64,000 nt of DNA from Ianthella basta (taxonomy: Eukaryota; Porifera; Demospongiae; Verongiida; Ianthellidae), in NCBI GenBank assembly GCA_964019415.1, contig OZ025881.1, positions 589,201 through 653,200 on the forward strand, in the 5' to 3' direction. The notes under the pieces are model-generated. The model saw only the letters and a program-made list of their open reading frames with translations, did not search any database and had not been told where the DNA came from. Both the position numbers and the translations under genes were made by a program. This document shows, piece by piece, positions 1-14,600 of the stretch. Positions within the stretch are counted from its first letter, which is position 1, and every line of letters starts with the position of its first letter.

Positions 1-3000
1 CAATATTTGACAAGATATGACAAGGTAAGATTTGGCGAGATTTGGCATGATATGACAAGGTAAGATTTGACAAGATTAGGCAAGACATGACAAGGTTAGA
101 TTTGGCAAGATTTGGCAAGGTATGACAAGGTAAGATTTGGCAAGATATTGCAAGATATGACAAGGTAAGATTCGGCAAGATTTGGCAAGATATGAAGGTA
201 AGACTTGGCAAGATATGACAAAGTAAGATTAGGCAAGATTTGGCAAACTATGGCAAAGTAAGATTTTGCAAGATTAGGCAAGATTTGGCAAGATATGACA
301 AGGTAAGAGTAGGCAAGATATGACAAGGTAAGATCAGGCAAGGTGCAACAAGGTAAGATCTGGTAAGATATGAGGAGGTAAGATTAGTCAAGATTAGGCA
401 AGATATGACAAAGTAAGAGTAGGCAAGATTTAGCAAGATATGACAAGGTAAGATTAGGCAAGATTTGGCAAGATACGACAAGGTAAGATTTGGCAAGATT
501 AGGCAAGATATGGCACGGTAAGATTTGGCATGATTTGGCAAGATTTGGCAAGATATGAGAAGGTAAGATTTGGCAAGATTTGGCAAGATATGACAAGGTA
601 AGATTTGGCGAGATTTGGCATGATATGACAAGGTAAGATTTGGCAAGATTAGGCAAGATATGACAAGGTAAGATTTGGCATGATTTGGCAAGATTTGGCA
701 AGATATGACAAGGTAAGATTCGGCAAGATTTGGCAAGATATGACAAGGTAAGATTTGGCGAGATTTGGCATGATATGACAAGGTAAGATTTGGCAAGATT
801 AGGCAAGACATGACAAGGTTAGATTTGGCAAGATTTGGCAAGGTATGACAAAGTAAGATTTGGCAAAATATAGCAAGATATGACAAGGTAAGATTCGGTA
901 AGATTTGACAAGAAATGAAGGTAAGATTTGGCAAGATATGACAAAATAAGATTTGGCAAGAATTGGCAAGCTATGACAAAGTAAGATTTTGCAAGATTTG
1001 GCAAGATTTGGCAAGATATGACAAGGTAAGAGTAGGCAAGATTTGGCAAGATATGACAAGGTAAAATTCGGCAAGATTTGGCAAGATATGACAAGGTAAG
1101 ATTTGGTGAAATTTGGAAAGATATCACAAGGTAAGATTTGGCAAGATTAGGCAAGATATGACAAGGTAAGATTTGGCATGATTTGGCAAGATTTGGCAAG
1201 ATATGAGAAGGTAAGATTTGGCAGGACTTGGCAAGATATAAAAAGGTAAGATTTGGTGAGATTTGGCAAGATATGACAAGGTAAGATTCGGCAAGATTTG
1301 GCAAGATATGACAAGGTAAGATTTGGCATGATTTGGCAAGATTTGGCAAGATATGACAAGGTAAGAGTAGGCAAGATTTGGCAAGATATGACAAGGTAAG
1401 AGTAGGCAAGATTTAGCAAGATATGACAAGGTAAGATTAGGCAAGATTTGGAAGGATATGACAAGGTAAGATTTGGCAAGATTAGGCAAGATATGACAAG
1501 GTAAGATTTGGCATGATTTGGCAAGATTTGGCAAGATATGAGAAGGTAAGATTTGGCAGGATTTGGCAAGATATAAAAAGGTAAGATTTGGCGAGATTTG
1601 GCATGATATGACAAGGTAAGATTTGGCAAGATTAGGCAAGACATGACAAGGTTAGATTTGGCAAGATTTGGCAAGGTATGACAAAGTAAGATTTGGCAAA
1701 ATATAGCAAGATATGACAAGGTAAGATTCGGTAAGATTTGACAAGAAATGAAGAAGGATATGACAAGGTAAGATTAGGCAAGATTAGGCAAGATATGACA
1801 AGGTAAGATTTGGCATGATTTGGCAAGATTTGGCAAGATATGAGAAGGTAAGATTTGGCAGGATTTGGCAAGATATAAAAAGGTAAGATTTGGCGAGATT
1901 TGGCATGATATGACAAGGTAAGATTTGGCAAGATTAGGCAAGACATGACAAGGTTAGATTTGGCAAGATTTGGCAAGGTATGACAAAGTAAGATTTGGCA
2001 AAATATAGCAAGATATGACAAGGTAAGATTCGGTAAGATTTGACAAGAAATGAAGGTAAGATTTGGCAAGATATGACAAGGTAAGTATGAGAAGGTAAGA
2101 TTTGGCAGGACTTGGCAAGATATAAAAAGGTAAGATTTGGTGAGATTTGGCAAGATATGACAAGGTAAGATTCGGCAAGATTTGGCAAGATATGACAAGG
2201 TAAGATTTGGCGAGATTTGGCATGATATGACAAGGTAAGATTTGGCAAGATTATGCAAGACATGACAAGGTTAGATTTGGCAAGATTTGGCAAGATATGA
2301 CAAGGTAAGATTTGGCAAGATATTGCAAGATATGACAAGGTAAGATTCCGCAAGATTTGGCAAGATATGAGAAGGTAAGATTAGGCAAGATTTGGCAAGA
2401 TATGACAAGGTAAGATTGGGCATGATTTGGCAAGATCTAGCAAGATATGTGAAGGTAAGATTTGGCAAGATTTTGCAAGATATGACAAGGTAAGATTCGG
2501 CAAGATTTGGCAAGATATGACAAAGTAAGATTAGGCAAGATTTGGCAAGATTAGGCAAGATATGACAAGGTAAGATTTGGCATGATTTGGCAAGATTTGG
2601 CAAGATATGACAAGGTAAGAGTAGGCAAGATTTGGCAAGATATGACAAGGTAAGAGTAGGCAAGATTTAGCAAGATATGACAAGGTAAGATTAGGCAAGA
2701 TTTGGAAGGATATGACAAGGTAAGATTTGGCAAGATTAGGCAAGATATGACAAGGTAAGATTTGGCATGATTTGGCAAGATTTGGCAAGATATGAGAAGG
2801 TAAGATTTGGCAGGATTTGGCAAGATATAAAAAGGTAAGATTTGGCGAGATTTGGCATGATATGACAAGGTAAGATTTGGCAAGATTAGGCAAGACATGA
2901 CAAGGTTAGATTTGGCAAGATTTGGCAAGGTATGACAAAGTAAGATTTGGCAAAATATAGCAAGATATGACAAGGTAAGATTCGGTAAGATTTGACAAGA

Positions 3001-6000
3001 AATGAAGGTAAGATTTGGCAAGATATGACAAAATAAGATTTGGCAAGAATTGGCAAGCTATGACAAAGTAAAATTTTGCAAGATTTGGCAAGATTTGGCA
3101 AGATATGACAAGGTAAGAGTAGGCAAGATTTGGCAAGATATGACAAGGTAAAATTCGGCAAGATTTGGCAAGATATGACAAGGTAAGATTTGGTGAAATT
3201 TGGAAAGATATCACAAGGTAAGATTTGGCAAGATTAGGCAAGATATGACAAGGTAAGATTTGGCATGATTTGGCAAGATTTGGCAAGATATGAGAAGGTA
3301 AGATTTAGCAGGACTTGGCAAGATATAAAAAGGTAAGATTTGGTGAGATTTGGCAAGATATGACAAGGTAAGATTCGGCAAGATTTGGCAAGATATGACA
3401 AGGTAAGATTTGGCGAGATTTGGCATGATATGACAAGGTAAGATTTGGCAAGATTATGCAAGACATGACAAGGTTAGATTTGGCAAGATTTGGCAAGATA
3501 TGACAAGGTAAGATTTGGCAAGATATTGCAAGATATGACAAGGTAAGATTCCGCAAGATTTGGCAAGATATGAGAAGGTAAGATTAGGCAAGATTTGGCA
3601 AGATATGACAAGGTAAGATTGGGCATGATTTGGCAAGATCTAGCAAGATATGTGAAGGTAAGATTTGGCAAGATTTTGCAAGATATGACAAGGTAAGATT
3701 CGGCAAGATTTGGCAAGATATGACAAAGTAAGATTAGGCAAGATTTGGCAAGATTAGGCAAGATATGACAAGGTAAGATTTGGCATGATTTGGCAAGATT
3801 TGGCAAGATATGAGAAGGCAAGATTTGGCAAGATTTGGCAAGATATGACAAGGTAAGATTTGGCATGATTTGGCAAGATCTAGCAAGATATGTGAAGGTA
3901 AGATTTGGCAGGATTTGGCAAGATACGACAAGGTAAGATTTGGTGAGATTTGGCAAGATATGACAAGGTAAGATTTGGCAAGATTTAGCAACATATGACA
4001 AGGCAAGATTCGACAAGATTTGGCAAGATATGACAAGGTAAGATTTGGCATGATTTGGCAAGATTTGGCAAGATATGAGAAGGTAAGATTTGGCAAGATT
4101 TGGCAAGATATGACAAGGTAAGATTTGGCATGATTTGGCAAGATCTAGCAAGATATGTGAAGGTAAGATTTGGCAGGATTTGGCAAGATACGACAAGGTA
4201 AGATTTGGTGAGATTTGGCAAGATATGACAAGGTAAGATTTGGCAAGATTTAGCAACATATGACAAGGTAAGATTCGACAAGATTTGGCAAGATATGACA
4301 AGTTAAGATTTGGCAAGATATGACAAGGTAAGATCAGGCAAGGTGCAACCAGGTAAGATATTGCAAGATATGAGGAGGTAAGATTAGGCAAGATTTGGCA
4401 AGATATGACAAGGTAAGAGTAGGCAAGATTTAGCAAGATATGACAAGGTAAGATTAGGCAAGATTTGGAAGGATATGACAAGGTAAGATTTGGCAAGATT
4501 AGGCAAGATATGACAAGGTAAGATTTGGCATGATTTGGCAAGATTTGGCAAGATATGAGAAGGTAAGATTTGGCAGGATTTGGCAAGATATAAAAAGGTA
4601 AGATTTGGTGAGATTTGGCAAGATATGACAAGGTAAGATTCGGCAAGATTTGGCAAGATATGACAAGGTAAGATTTGGCGAGATTTGGCATGATATGACA
4701 AGGTAAGATTTGGCAAGATTATGCAAGACATGACAAGGTTAGATTTGGCAAGATTTGGCAAGATATGACAAGGTAAGATTTGGCAAGATATTGCAAGATA
4801 TGACAAGGTAAGATTTGGCAAGATTTGGCAAGATATGACAAAGTAAGATTTGGCAAGATTTGGCAAGATTAGGCAAGATATGACAAGGTAAGATTTGGCA
4901 TGATTTGGCAAGATTTGGCAAGATATGAGAAGGTAAGATTAGGCAAGATTTGGCAAGATATGTGAAGGTAAGATTTGGCAGGATTTGGCAAGATATGACA
5001 AGGTAAGATTTGGTGAGATTTGGCAAGATATGACAAGGTAAGATTTGGCAAGATTTAGCAACATGTGACAAGGTAAGATTCGACAAGATTTGGCAAGATA
5101 TGACAAGGTAAGATTTGGCAAGATATGACAAGGTAAGATCCGGCAAGGTGCAACCAGGTAAGATATGGCAAGATATGAGGAGGTAAGATTAGGCAAGATT
5201 TGGCAAGATATGACAAGGTAAGAGTAGGCAAGATTTAGCAAGATATGACAAGGTAAGATTAGGCAAGATTTGGCAAGATATGACAAGGTAAGATTTGGCA
5301 AGATTAGGCAAGATATGACAAAGTAAGATTTGGCATGATTTGGCAAGATTTGGCAAGATATGAGAAGGTAAGATTTGGCAGGATTTGGCAAGATATGACA
5401 AAGTAAGATTTGGCAAGATATTGCAAGATATGACAAAGTAAGATTCGGCAAGTTTGGCAAGATATGAAGGTAAGATTTGGCAAGATATGACAAAGTAAGA
5501 TTTGGCATGATTTGGTAAGCTATGACAAAGTTAGATTTTGCAAGATTTGGCAAGATTTGGTAAGATATGACAAGGTAAGGGTAGGCAAGATATGACAAGG
5601 TAAGATCAGGCAAGGTGCAACAAAGTAAGATCTGGCAAGATATGAGGAGGTAAGATTAGTCAAGATTTGACAAGATTTGACAAGGTAAGAGTAGGCAAGA
5701 TTTAGCAAGATATGACAAGGTAAGATTAGGCAAGATTTGGCAAGATACGACAAGGTAAGATTTGGCAAGATTAGGCAAGATATGACACGGTAAGATTTGG
5801 CATGATTTGGCAAGATTTGGCAAGATATGAGAAGGTAAGATTTGGCAAGATTTGGCAAGATATGACAAGGTAAGATTTGGCATGATTTGGCAAGATTTGG
5901 CAAGATATGACAAGGTAAGATTTGGCGAGATTTGGCATGATATGACAAGGTAAGATTTGGCAAGATTATGCAAGACATGACAAGGTTAGATTTGGCAAGA

Positions 6001-9000
6001 TTTGGCAAGATATGACAAGGTAAGATTTGGCAAGATATTGCAAGATATGACAAGGTAAGATTCGGCAAGATTTGGCAAGATATGAAGGTAAGATTTGGCA
6101 AGATATGACAAAGTAAGATTTGGCAAGATTTGGTAAGCTATGACAAAGTTAGATTTTGCAAGATTTGGCAAGATTTGGTAAGATATGACAAGGTAAGGGT
6201 AGGCAAGATATGACAAGGTAAGATCAGGCAAGGTGCAACAAAGTAAGATCTGGCAAGATATGAGGAGGTAAGATTAGTCAAGATTTGACAAGATTTGACA
6301 AGGTAAGAGTAGGCAAGATTTAGCAAGATATAACAAGGTAAGATTAGGCAAGATTTGGCAAGATACGACAAGGTAAGATTTGGCAAGATTAGGCAAGATA
6401 TGACAAGGTAAGATTTGGCATGATTTGGCAAGATTTGGCAAGATATGAGAAGGTAAGATTTGGCAGGATTTGGCAAGATATGAAAAGGTAAGATTTGGTG
6501 ACATTTGGCAAGATTTAGCAAGATATGTGAAGGTAAGATTTGGCAGGATTTGGCAAGATATGGCAAGGTAAGATTTGGTGAAATTTGGCAAGATATGACA
6601 AGGTAAGATTTGGCAAGATTTAGCAAGATATGACAAGGTAAGATTCAACAAGATTTGGCAAGATAATAAAATTATGACAAGGTAAGATTTGGCAAGATAT
6701 GACAAGGTAAGATCAGGCAAGGTGCAACCAGGTAAGATCTGGCAAGATATGAGGAGGTAAGATTAGGCAAGATTTGGCAAGATATGACAAGGTAAGAGTA
6801 GGCAAGATTTGGCAAGATATGACAAGGTAAGATTACGCAAGATTTGGAAAGATATGACAAGTAAGATTAGGCAAGATTAGGCAAGATATGATCATGACAA
6901 GGTAAGATTTGGCATGATTTGGCAAGATTTGGCAAGATATGAGAAGGTAAGATTTGAAAGGATTTGGCAAGATATGACAAGGTAAGATTTGGCAGGATTT
7001 GGCAAGATTTGGCAAGATATGTGAAGGTAAGATTTGGCAGGATTTGGCAAGATATGACATGGTAAGATTTGGCAAGATTTGGCAAGATATGACAAGGTAA
7101 GATCAGGCAAGGTGCAACAAGGTAAGATCTGGCAAGATATGAGGAGGCAAGATTAGGCGAGATTTGGCATGATATGACAAGGTAAGAGTAGGCAAGATTT
7201 AGCAAGATATGACAAGGTAAGATTAGGCAAGATTTGGCAAGATATGACAAGGTAAGATTTGGCAAGATTAGGCAAGATATGACAAGGTATGATTTGGCAT
7301 GATTTGGCAAGATTTGGCAAGATATGAGAACTTCAAGGTAAGATTTGAAAGGATTTGGCAAGATATGTCAAGGTAAGATTTGGCATGATTTGGCAAGATT
7401 TGGCAAGATATGTGACAGTAAGATTTGGCAGGATTTGGCAAGATATGACAAAGTAAGATTCGAAAAGATTTGGCAAGATATGACAAGGTAAGACTTGGCA
7501 AGATTTAGCAAGATATGACAAGGTAAGATTCGACAACATTTGGCAAGATATGACAAGGTAAGATTTGGCAAGATTAGACAAGGTAAGATCAGGCAAGGTG
7601 CAACCAGGTAATATATGGCAAGATATGAGGAGGTAAGATTAGGCAAGATTTGGCAAGATATGACAAGGTAAGAGTAGGCAAGATTTAGTAAGATATGACA
7701 AGGTAAGATTAGGCAAGATTTGGCAAGATATGACAAGTTAAGATTTGGCAAGATTAGGCAAGATATGACAAGGTAAGATTTGGCATGATTTGGCAAGATA
7801 TGAGAAGGTAAGATTTGGCAGGATTTGGCAAGATATGACAAGGTAAGATTTGGTGAGATTTGGCAAGATATGACAAGGTAAGATTCGGCAAGATTTGGCA
7901 AGATATGACAAGGTAAGATTCGGCAAGATTTGGCAAGATATGACAAGGTAAAATTTGGCGATATTTGGCATGATATGACAAGGTAAGATTTGGCAAGATT
8001 AGGCAAGACAAGACAAGGTTAGATTTGGCAAGATTTGGCAAGATATGACAAGGTAAGATTTGGCAAGATATAGCAAGATATGACAAGGTAAGATTCGGCA
8101 AGATTTGGCAAGATATGAAGGTAAGATTTGGCAAGATATGACAAAGTAAGATTTGGCAAGATTTGGCAAGTTATTACAAAGTAAGATTTTGCAAGATTTG
8201 GCAAGATTTGGCAAGTTATGACAAGGTAAGATTCGGCAAGATTTGGCAAGATATAACAAGGTAAGATTTGGCGAGATTTGGCATGATATGAAGGTAAGAT
8301 TTGGCATGATTTGGCAAGATTTGGCAAGATATGAGAAGGTAAGATTTGAAAGGATTTGGCAAGATATGACAAGGTAAGATTTGGCACGATTTGGCAGGAT
8401 TTGGCAAGATATGTGAAGGTAAGATTTGGCATGATTTGGCAAGATATGACAAGGTAAGATTCGAAAAGATTTGGCAAGATATGACAAGGTAAGACTTGGC
8501 AAGATTTAGCAAGATATGACAAGGTAAGATTCGACAAGATTTGGCAAGATATGACAAGGTAAGATTTGGCAAGATAAGACAAGGTAAGATCAGGCAAGGT
8601 GCAACCAGGTAATATATTGCAAGATATGAGGAAGTAAGATTAGGCAAGATTTGGCAAGATATGACAAGGTAAGAGTAGGCAAGATTTAGTAAGATATGAC
8701 AAGGTAAGATTAGGCAAGATTTGGCAAGATATGACAAGTTAAGATTTGGCAAGATAGGCAAGATATGACAAGGTAAGATTTGGCATGATTTGGCAAGATT
8801 AGGCAAGATATGAGAAGGTAAGATTTGGCAGGATTTGGCAAGATATGACAAGGTAAGATTTGGTGAGATTTGGCAAGATATGACAAGGTAAGATTTGGCA
8901 AGATTTGGCAAGATATGACAAGGTAAGATTCGGCAAGATTTGGCAAGATATGACAAGGTAAGATTTGGCGAGATTTGGCATGATATGACAAGGTAAGATT

Positions 9001-12000
9001 TGGCAAGATTAGGCAAGATATGACAAGGTAAGATTTGGCAAGATATAGCAAGATATGACAAGGTAAGATTCGGCAAGATTTGGCATGATATGATGGTAAG
9101 ATTTGGCAAGATATGACAATTTTTGAAAGTAAGATTTGACAAGATTTGGCCAGTTATTACAAAGTAAGATTTTGCAAGATTTGGCAAGATTTGGCAAGAT
9201 ATGACAAGGTAAGATTCGGCAAGATTTGGCAAGATATGACAAGGTAAGATTTGGCGAGATTTGGCATGATATGACAAGGTAAGATTTGGCAAGATTAGGC
9301 AAGACATGACAAGGTTAGATTTGGCAAGATTTGGCAAGATATGACAAAGTAAGATTTGGCAAGATATAGCAAGATATGACAAGGTAAGATTCGACAAGAT
9401 TTAGCAAGATATGAAGGTAAGATTTGGCAAGATATGACAAAGTAAGATTTGGCAAGATTTGGCAAGCTATGACAAAGTAAGATTTTGCAAGATTTGGCAA
9501 GATTTGGCAAGATATGACATGGTAAGAGTAGGCAAGATATGACAAAGTAAGATAAGGCAAGGTGCAACCAGGTAAGATCTGGCAAGATATGAGGAATTAA
9601 GATTAGGCAAGATTTGGCAAGATATGACAAGGTAAGAGTAGGCAAGATTTAGCAAGATATGACAAGGTAAGATTAGGCAAGATTTGGCAACATACGACAA
9701 GATAAGATTTGGCAAGATTAGGCAAGATATGACAAGGTAAGATTTGGCATGATTTGGCAAGATATGACAAGGTAAGATTTGGTGAGATTTGGCAAGATAT
9801 GACAAGGTAAGATTTGGCAAGATTTAGCAAGATATGACAAGGTAAGATTCGACAAGATGTGGCAAGATATGACAAGGTAAGATTTGGCAAGATATGACAA
9901 GGTAAGATCAGGCAAGATATGAGGAGGTAAGATTAGGCAAGATTTGGCAAGATATGACAAGGTAAGAGTCGGCAAGATTTAGCAAGATATGACAAGGTAA
10001 GATTTGGCAAGATTTGGAAAGATATGACAAGGTAAGATTATGCAAGATTAGGCAAGATATGACAAGGTAAGATTTGGCATGATTTGGCAAGATTTGGCAA
10101 GATATGAGAAGGTAAGATTTGAAAGGATTTGGCAAGATATGACAAGGTAAGATTTGGCATGATTTGGCAAGATTTGGCAAGATATGTGAAGGTAAGATTT
10201 GGCAGGATTTGGCAAGATATGACAAGGTAAGATTTGGTGAGATTTGGCAAGATATGACAAGGTAAGATCAGGCAAGGTGAAACCAGGTAAGATCTGGCAA
10301 GATATGAGGAGGTAAGATTAGGCAAGATTTGGCAAGATATGACAAGGTAAGAGTAGGCAAGATTTAGCAAGATATGACGAGGTAAGATTAGGCAAGATTT
10401 GGAAAGATATGACAAGGTAAGATTTGGCAAGATTAGGCAAGATATGACAAGGTAAGATTTGGCATGATTTGGCAAGATTTGGCAAGATATGTGAAGGTAA
10501 GATTTGGCAGGATTTGGCAAGATATGACAAGGTAAGATTTGGTGAGATTTGGCAAGATATGACAAGGTAAGATCAGGCAAGGTGAAACCAGGTAAGGTCT
10601 GGCAAGATATGAGGAGGTAAGATTAGGCAAGATTTGGCAAGATATGACAAGGTAAGAGTAGGCAAGATTTAGCAAGATATGACAAGGTAAGATTTTGGTA
10701 AGATATGACAAGGTAAGATCAGGCAAGGTGCAACCAGGTAAGATATGGCAAGATATGAGGAGATAAGATTAGGCAAGATTTGGCAAGATATGACAAGGTA
10801 AGAGTCGGCAAGATTTAGCAAGATATGACAAGGTAAGATTAGGCAAGATTTGGAAAGATATGACAAGGTTGGATTAGGAAAGATTAGGCAAGATATGACA
10901 AGGTAAGATTTGGCATGATTTGGCAAGATTTGGCAAGATATGAGAAGGTAAGATTTGAAAGGATTTGGCAAGATATGACAAGGTAAGATTTGGCATGATT
11001 TGGCAAGATTTGGCAAGATATATATGTGAAGGTAAGATTTGGCAGGATAAGGCAAGATATGACAAGGTAAGATTTGGTGAGATTTGGCAAGATATGACAA
11101 GGTAAGATCAGGCAAGGTGAAACCAGGTAAGGTCTGGCAAGATATGAGGAGGTAAGATTAGTCAAGATTTGGCAAGATATGACAAGGTAAGAGTAGGCAA
11201 GATTTAGCAAGATATGACGAGGTAAGATTAGGCAAGATTTGGAAAGATATGACAAGGTAAGATTTGGCAAGATTAGGCAAGATATGACACGGTAAGATTT
11301 GGCATGATTTGGCAAGATTTGGCAAGATATGAGAAGGTAAGATTTGGCAGGATTTGGCAAGATATGACAAGGTAAGATTTGGTGAGATTTGGCAAGATAT
11401 GACAAGGTAAGATCAGGCAAGGTGAAACCAGGTAAGGTCTGGCAAGATATGAGGAGGTATGATTAGGCAAGATTTGGAGAGATATGACAAGGTAAGAGTA
11501 GGCAAAATTTAGCAAGATATGACAAGGTAAGATTAGGCAAGATTTGGAAAGATATGACAAGGTAAGATTAGGCAAGATTAGGCAAGATATGACAAGGTAA
11601 GATTTGGCATGATTTGGCAAGATTTGGCAAGATATGACAAGGTAAGATTTGAAAGAATTTGGCAAGATATGACAAGGTAAGATTTGGCAAGATTTGGCAT
11701 GATTTGGCAAGATATGAGAAGGTAAGATTTGGTAGGATTTGGCAAGATATGACAAGGTAAGATTTGGTGAGATTTGGCAAGATATGACAAGGTATGATTC
11801 GACAAGATTTGGCAAGATATGACAAGGTAAGATTTGGCAAGATATGACAAGGTAAGATCAGGCAAGGTGCAACCAGGTAAGATATGGCAAGATATGAGGA
11901 GATAAGATTAGGCAAGATTTGGCAAGATATGACAAGGTAAGAGTAGGCAAGATTTAGCAAGATATGACAAGATAAGATTAGGCAAGATTTGGCAAGATAT

Positions 12001-14600
12001 AACAAGGTAAGATTTGGCAAGATTAGGCAAGATATGACAAGGTAAGATTTGGCAGGATTAGGCAAGATATGACAAGGTAAGATTTGGCAAGATTTGGCAT
12101 GATTTGGCAAGATATGAGAAGGTAAGATTTGGTAGGATTTGGCAAGATATGACAAGGTAAGATTTGGTGAGATTTGGCAAGATATGACAAGGTAAGCTTT
12201 GGCAAGATTAGGCAAGATATGACAAGGTAAGATTCGGCAAGATTTGGCAAGATTTGACAAGGTAAGATTTGGCGTGATTTGGCATGATATGACAAGGTAA
12301 GATTTGGCAAGATTAGGCAAGACATGACAAGGTTAGATTTGGCAAGATATGAAAAGGTAAGATTTGGCAAGATATAGCAAGATATGACAAGGTAAGATTG
12401 GGCAAGATTTGGCAAGATATGAAGGTAAGATTTGGCAAGATATGATAAAGTAAGATTTGTAAAGATTTGGCAAGCTATGACAAAGTAAGATTTTGCAAGA
12501 TTTGGCAAGATATGACAAGGTAAGATTCGGCAAGATTTGGCAAGATATGACAAGGTAAGATTTGGCGAGATTTGGCATGATATGACAAGGTAAGATTTGG
12601 CAAGATTAGGCAAGACATGACAAGGTTAGATTTGGCAAGATTTGGCAAGATATGACAAGGTAAGATTAGGCAAGATATAGCAAGATATGACAAGGTAAGA
12701 TTTGGCATGATTTGGCAAGATATGAAGGTAAGATTTTGCAAGATTTGGCAAGATTTGGCAAGGTGACAAGGTAAGAGTAGGCAAGATATGACAAGGTAAG
12801 ATCAGGCAAGGTGCAACCAGATAAGATCTGGCACGATATGAGGAGGTAAGATTTGGCAAGATTTGGCAAGATATGACAAAGTGAGAGTAGGCAAGATTTA
12901 GCAAGATATGACAAGGTAAGATTAGGCAAGATTTGGAAAGATATGACAAGGTAAGATTTGGCAAGATTAGGCAAGATATGACAAGGTAAGATTTGGCATG
13001 ATTTGGCAAGATTTGGCAAGATATGAGAAGGTAAGATTTGGCAGGATTTGGCAAGATATGACAAGGTAAGATTTGGCATGATTTGGCAGGATTTTGCAAG
13101 ATATGTGAAGGTAAGATTTGGCATGATTTGGCAAGATATGACAAGGTAAGATTTGGTGAGATTTGGCAAGATATGACAAGGTAAGATTTGGCAAGATTTA
13201 GCAAGATATGACAAGGTAAGATTCGACAAGATTTGGCAAGATATGACAAGGTAAGATTTGGCAAGATATGACAAGGTAAGATCAGGCAAGGTGCAACCAG
13301 GTAAAATCTGGCAAGATATGAGGAGGTAAGATTAGTCAAGATTTGGCAAGATATGACAAGGTAAGAGTAGGCAAGATTTAGCAAAATATGACAAGGTAAG
13401 ATTAGGCAAGATTTGACAAGATATGACAAGGTAAGATTCGGCAAGATTTGGCAAGATATGACAAGGTAAGATTTGGCATGATTTGGCAAGTTTTGGCAAG
13501 ATATGAGAAGGTAAGATTTGGCGGAATTTGGCAAGATATGACAAGGTAAGATTTGGCAAGATTTGGCAAGATATGTGAAGGTAAGATTTGGCAAGATTTG
13601 GCAAGATATGACAAGGTAAGATTCGGCAAGATTTGGCAAGATATGACAAGGTAAGATTTGGCGAGATTTGGCATGATATGACAAGGTAAGATTTGGCAAG
13701 ATTAGGCAAGACGTGACAAGGTTAATTTAGATTTGGCAAGATTTGGCAAGATATGACAAGGTAAGATTTGGCAAGATGTAGCAAGATATGACAAGGTAAG
13801 ATTCGGCAAGATTTGGCAAGCTATGAAGGTAAGATTTGGCAAGATATGACAAAGTAAGATTCGGCAAGATTTGGCAAGCTATGACAAAGTAAGATTTTAC
13901 AAGATTTGGCAAGATTTGGCAAGATATGACAAGGTAAGATTCGACAAGATTTGGCAAGATATGACAAGGTAAGATTTGGCAAGATATGACGAGGTAAGAT
14001 CAGGCAAGGTGCAACAAGGTAAGATCTGGCAAGATATGAGGAGGTAAGATTAGGCAAGATTTGGCAAGATATGACAAGGTAAGAGTAGGCAAGATTAGGC
14101 AAGATATGACAAGGCAGGATTTGGCATGATTTGACAAGATTTGGCAAGATATGAGAAGGTAAGATTTGGCAGGATTTGGCAAGATATGACAAAGTAAGAT
14201 TTGGTAAGATTTGGCAAGAAATGAGAAGGTAAGATTTGGCAAGATTTGGCAAGATATGACATGGTAAGATTCAGCAAGATTTGGCAAGATATGACAAGGT
14301 AAGATTTGGCGAGATTTGGCATGATATGACAAGGTAAGATATGGCAAGATTAGGCAAGACATGACAAGGTTAGATTTGGCAAGATTTGGCAAGATATGAC
14401 AAGGTAAGATTTGGCAAGATATAGCAAGATATGACAAGGTAAGATTCGGCAAGATTTGGCAAGATATGAAGGTAAGATTAGACAAGATATGATAAAGTAA
14501 GATTTTTCAAGATTTGGCAAGCTATGACAAAGTAAGATTTTGCAAGATTTGGCAAGATTTGGTAAGATATGACAAGGTAAGATTTAGTGAGATTTGGCAA
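1..14600. repeat. Higher-order repeat domain of the satellite
   Basis: Long variant strings recur at fixed spacing. The segment at 799-1074 reappears at 2886-3161 (offset 2087). The segment at 2251-2433 reappears at 3454-3636 (offset 1203). A string near 5.6 kb reappears 618 bp later, and one ending at 10580 reappears 840 bp later. A marker variant (AGGCAAGGTGCAAC followed by GATATGAGGAGG) recurs irregularly from 0.3 kb to about 14 kb. This indicates multimer-level amplification by unequal exchange rather than only unit-by-unit slippage. Confidence 0.85.
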
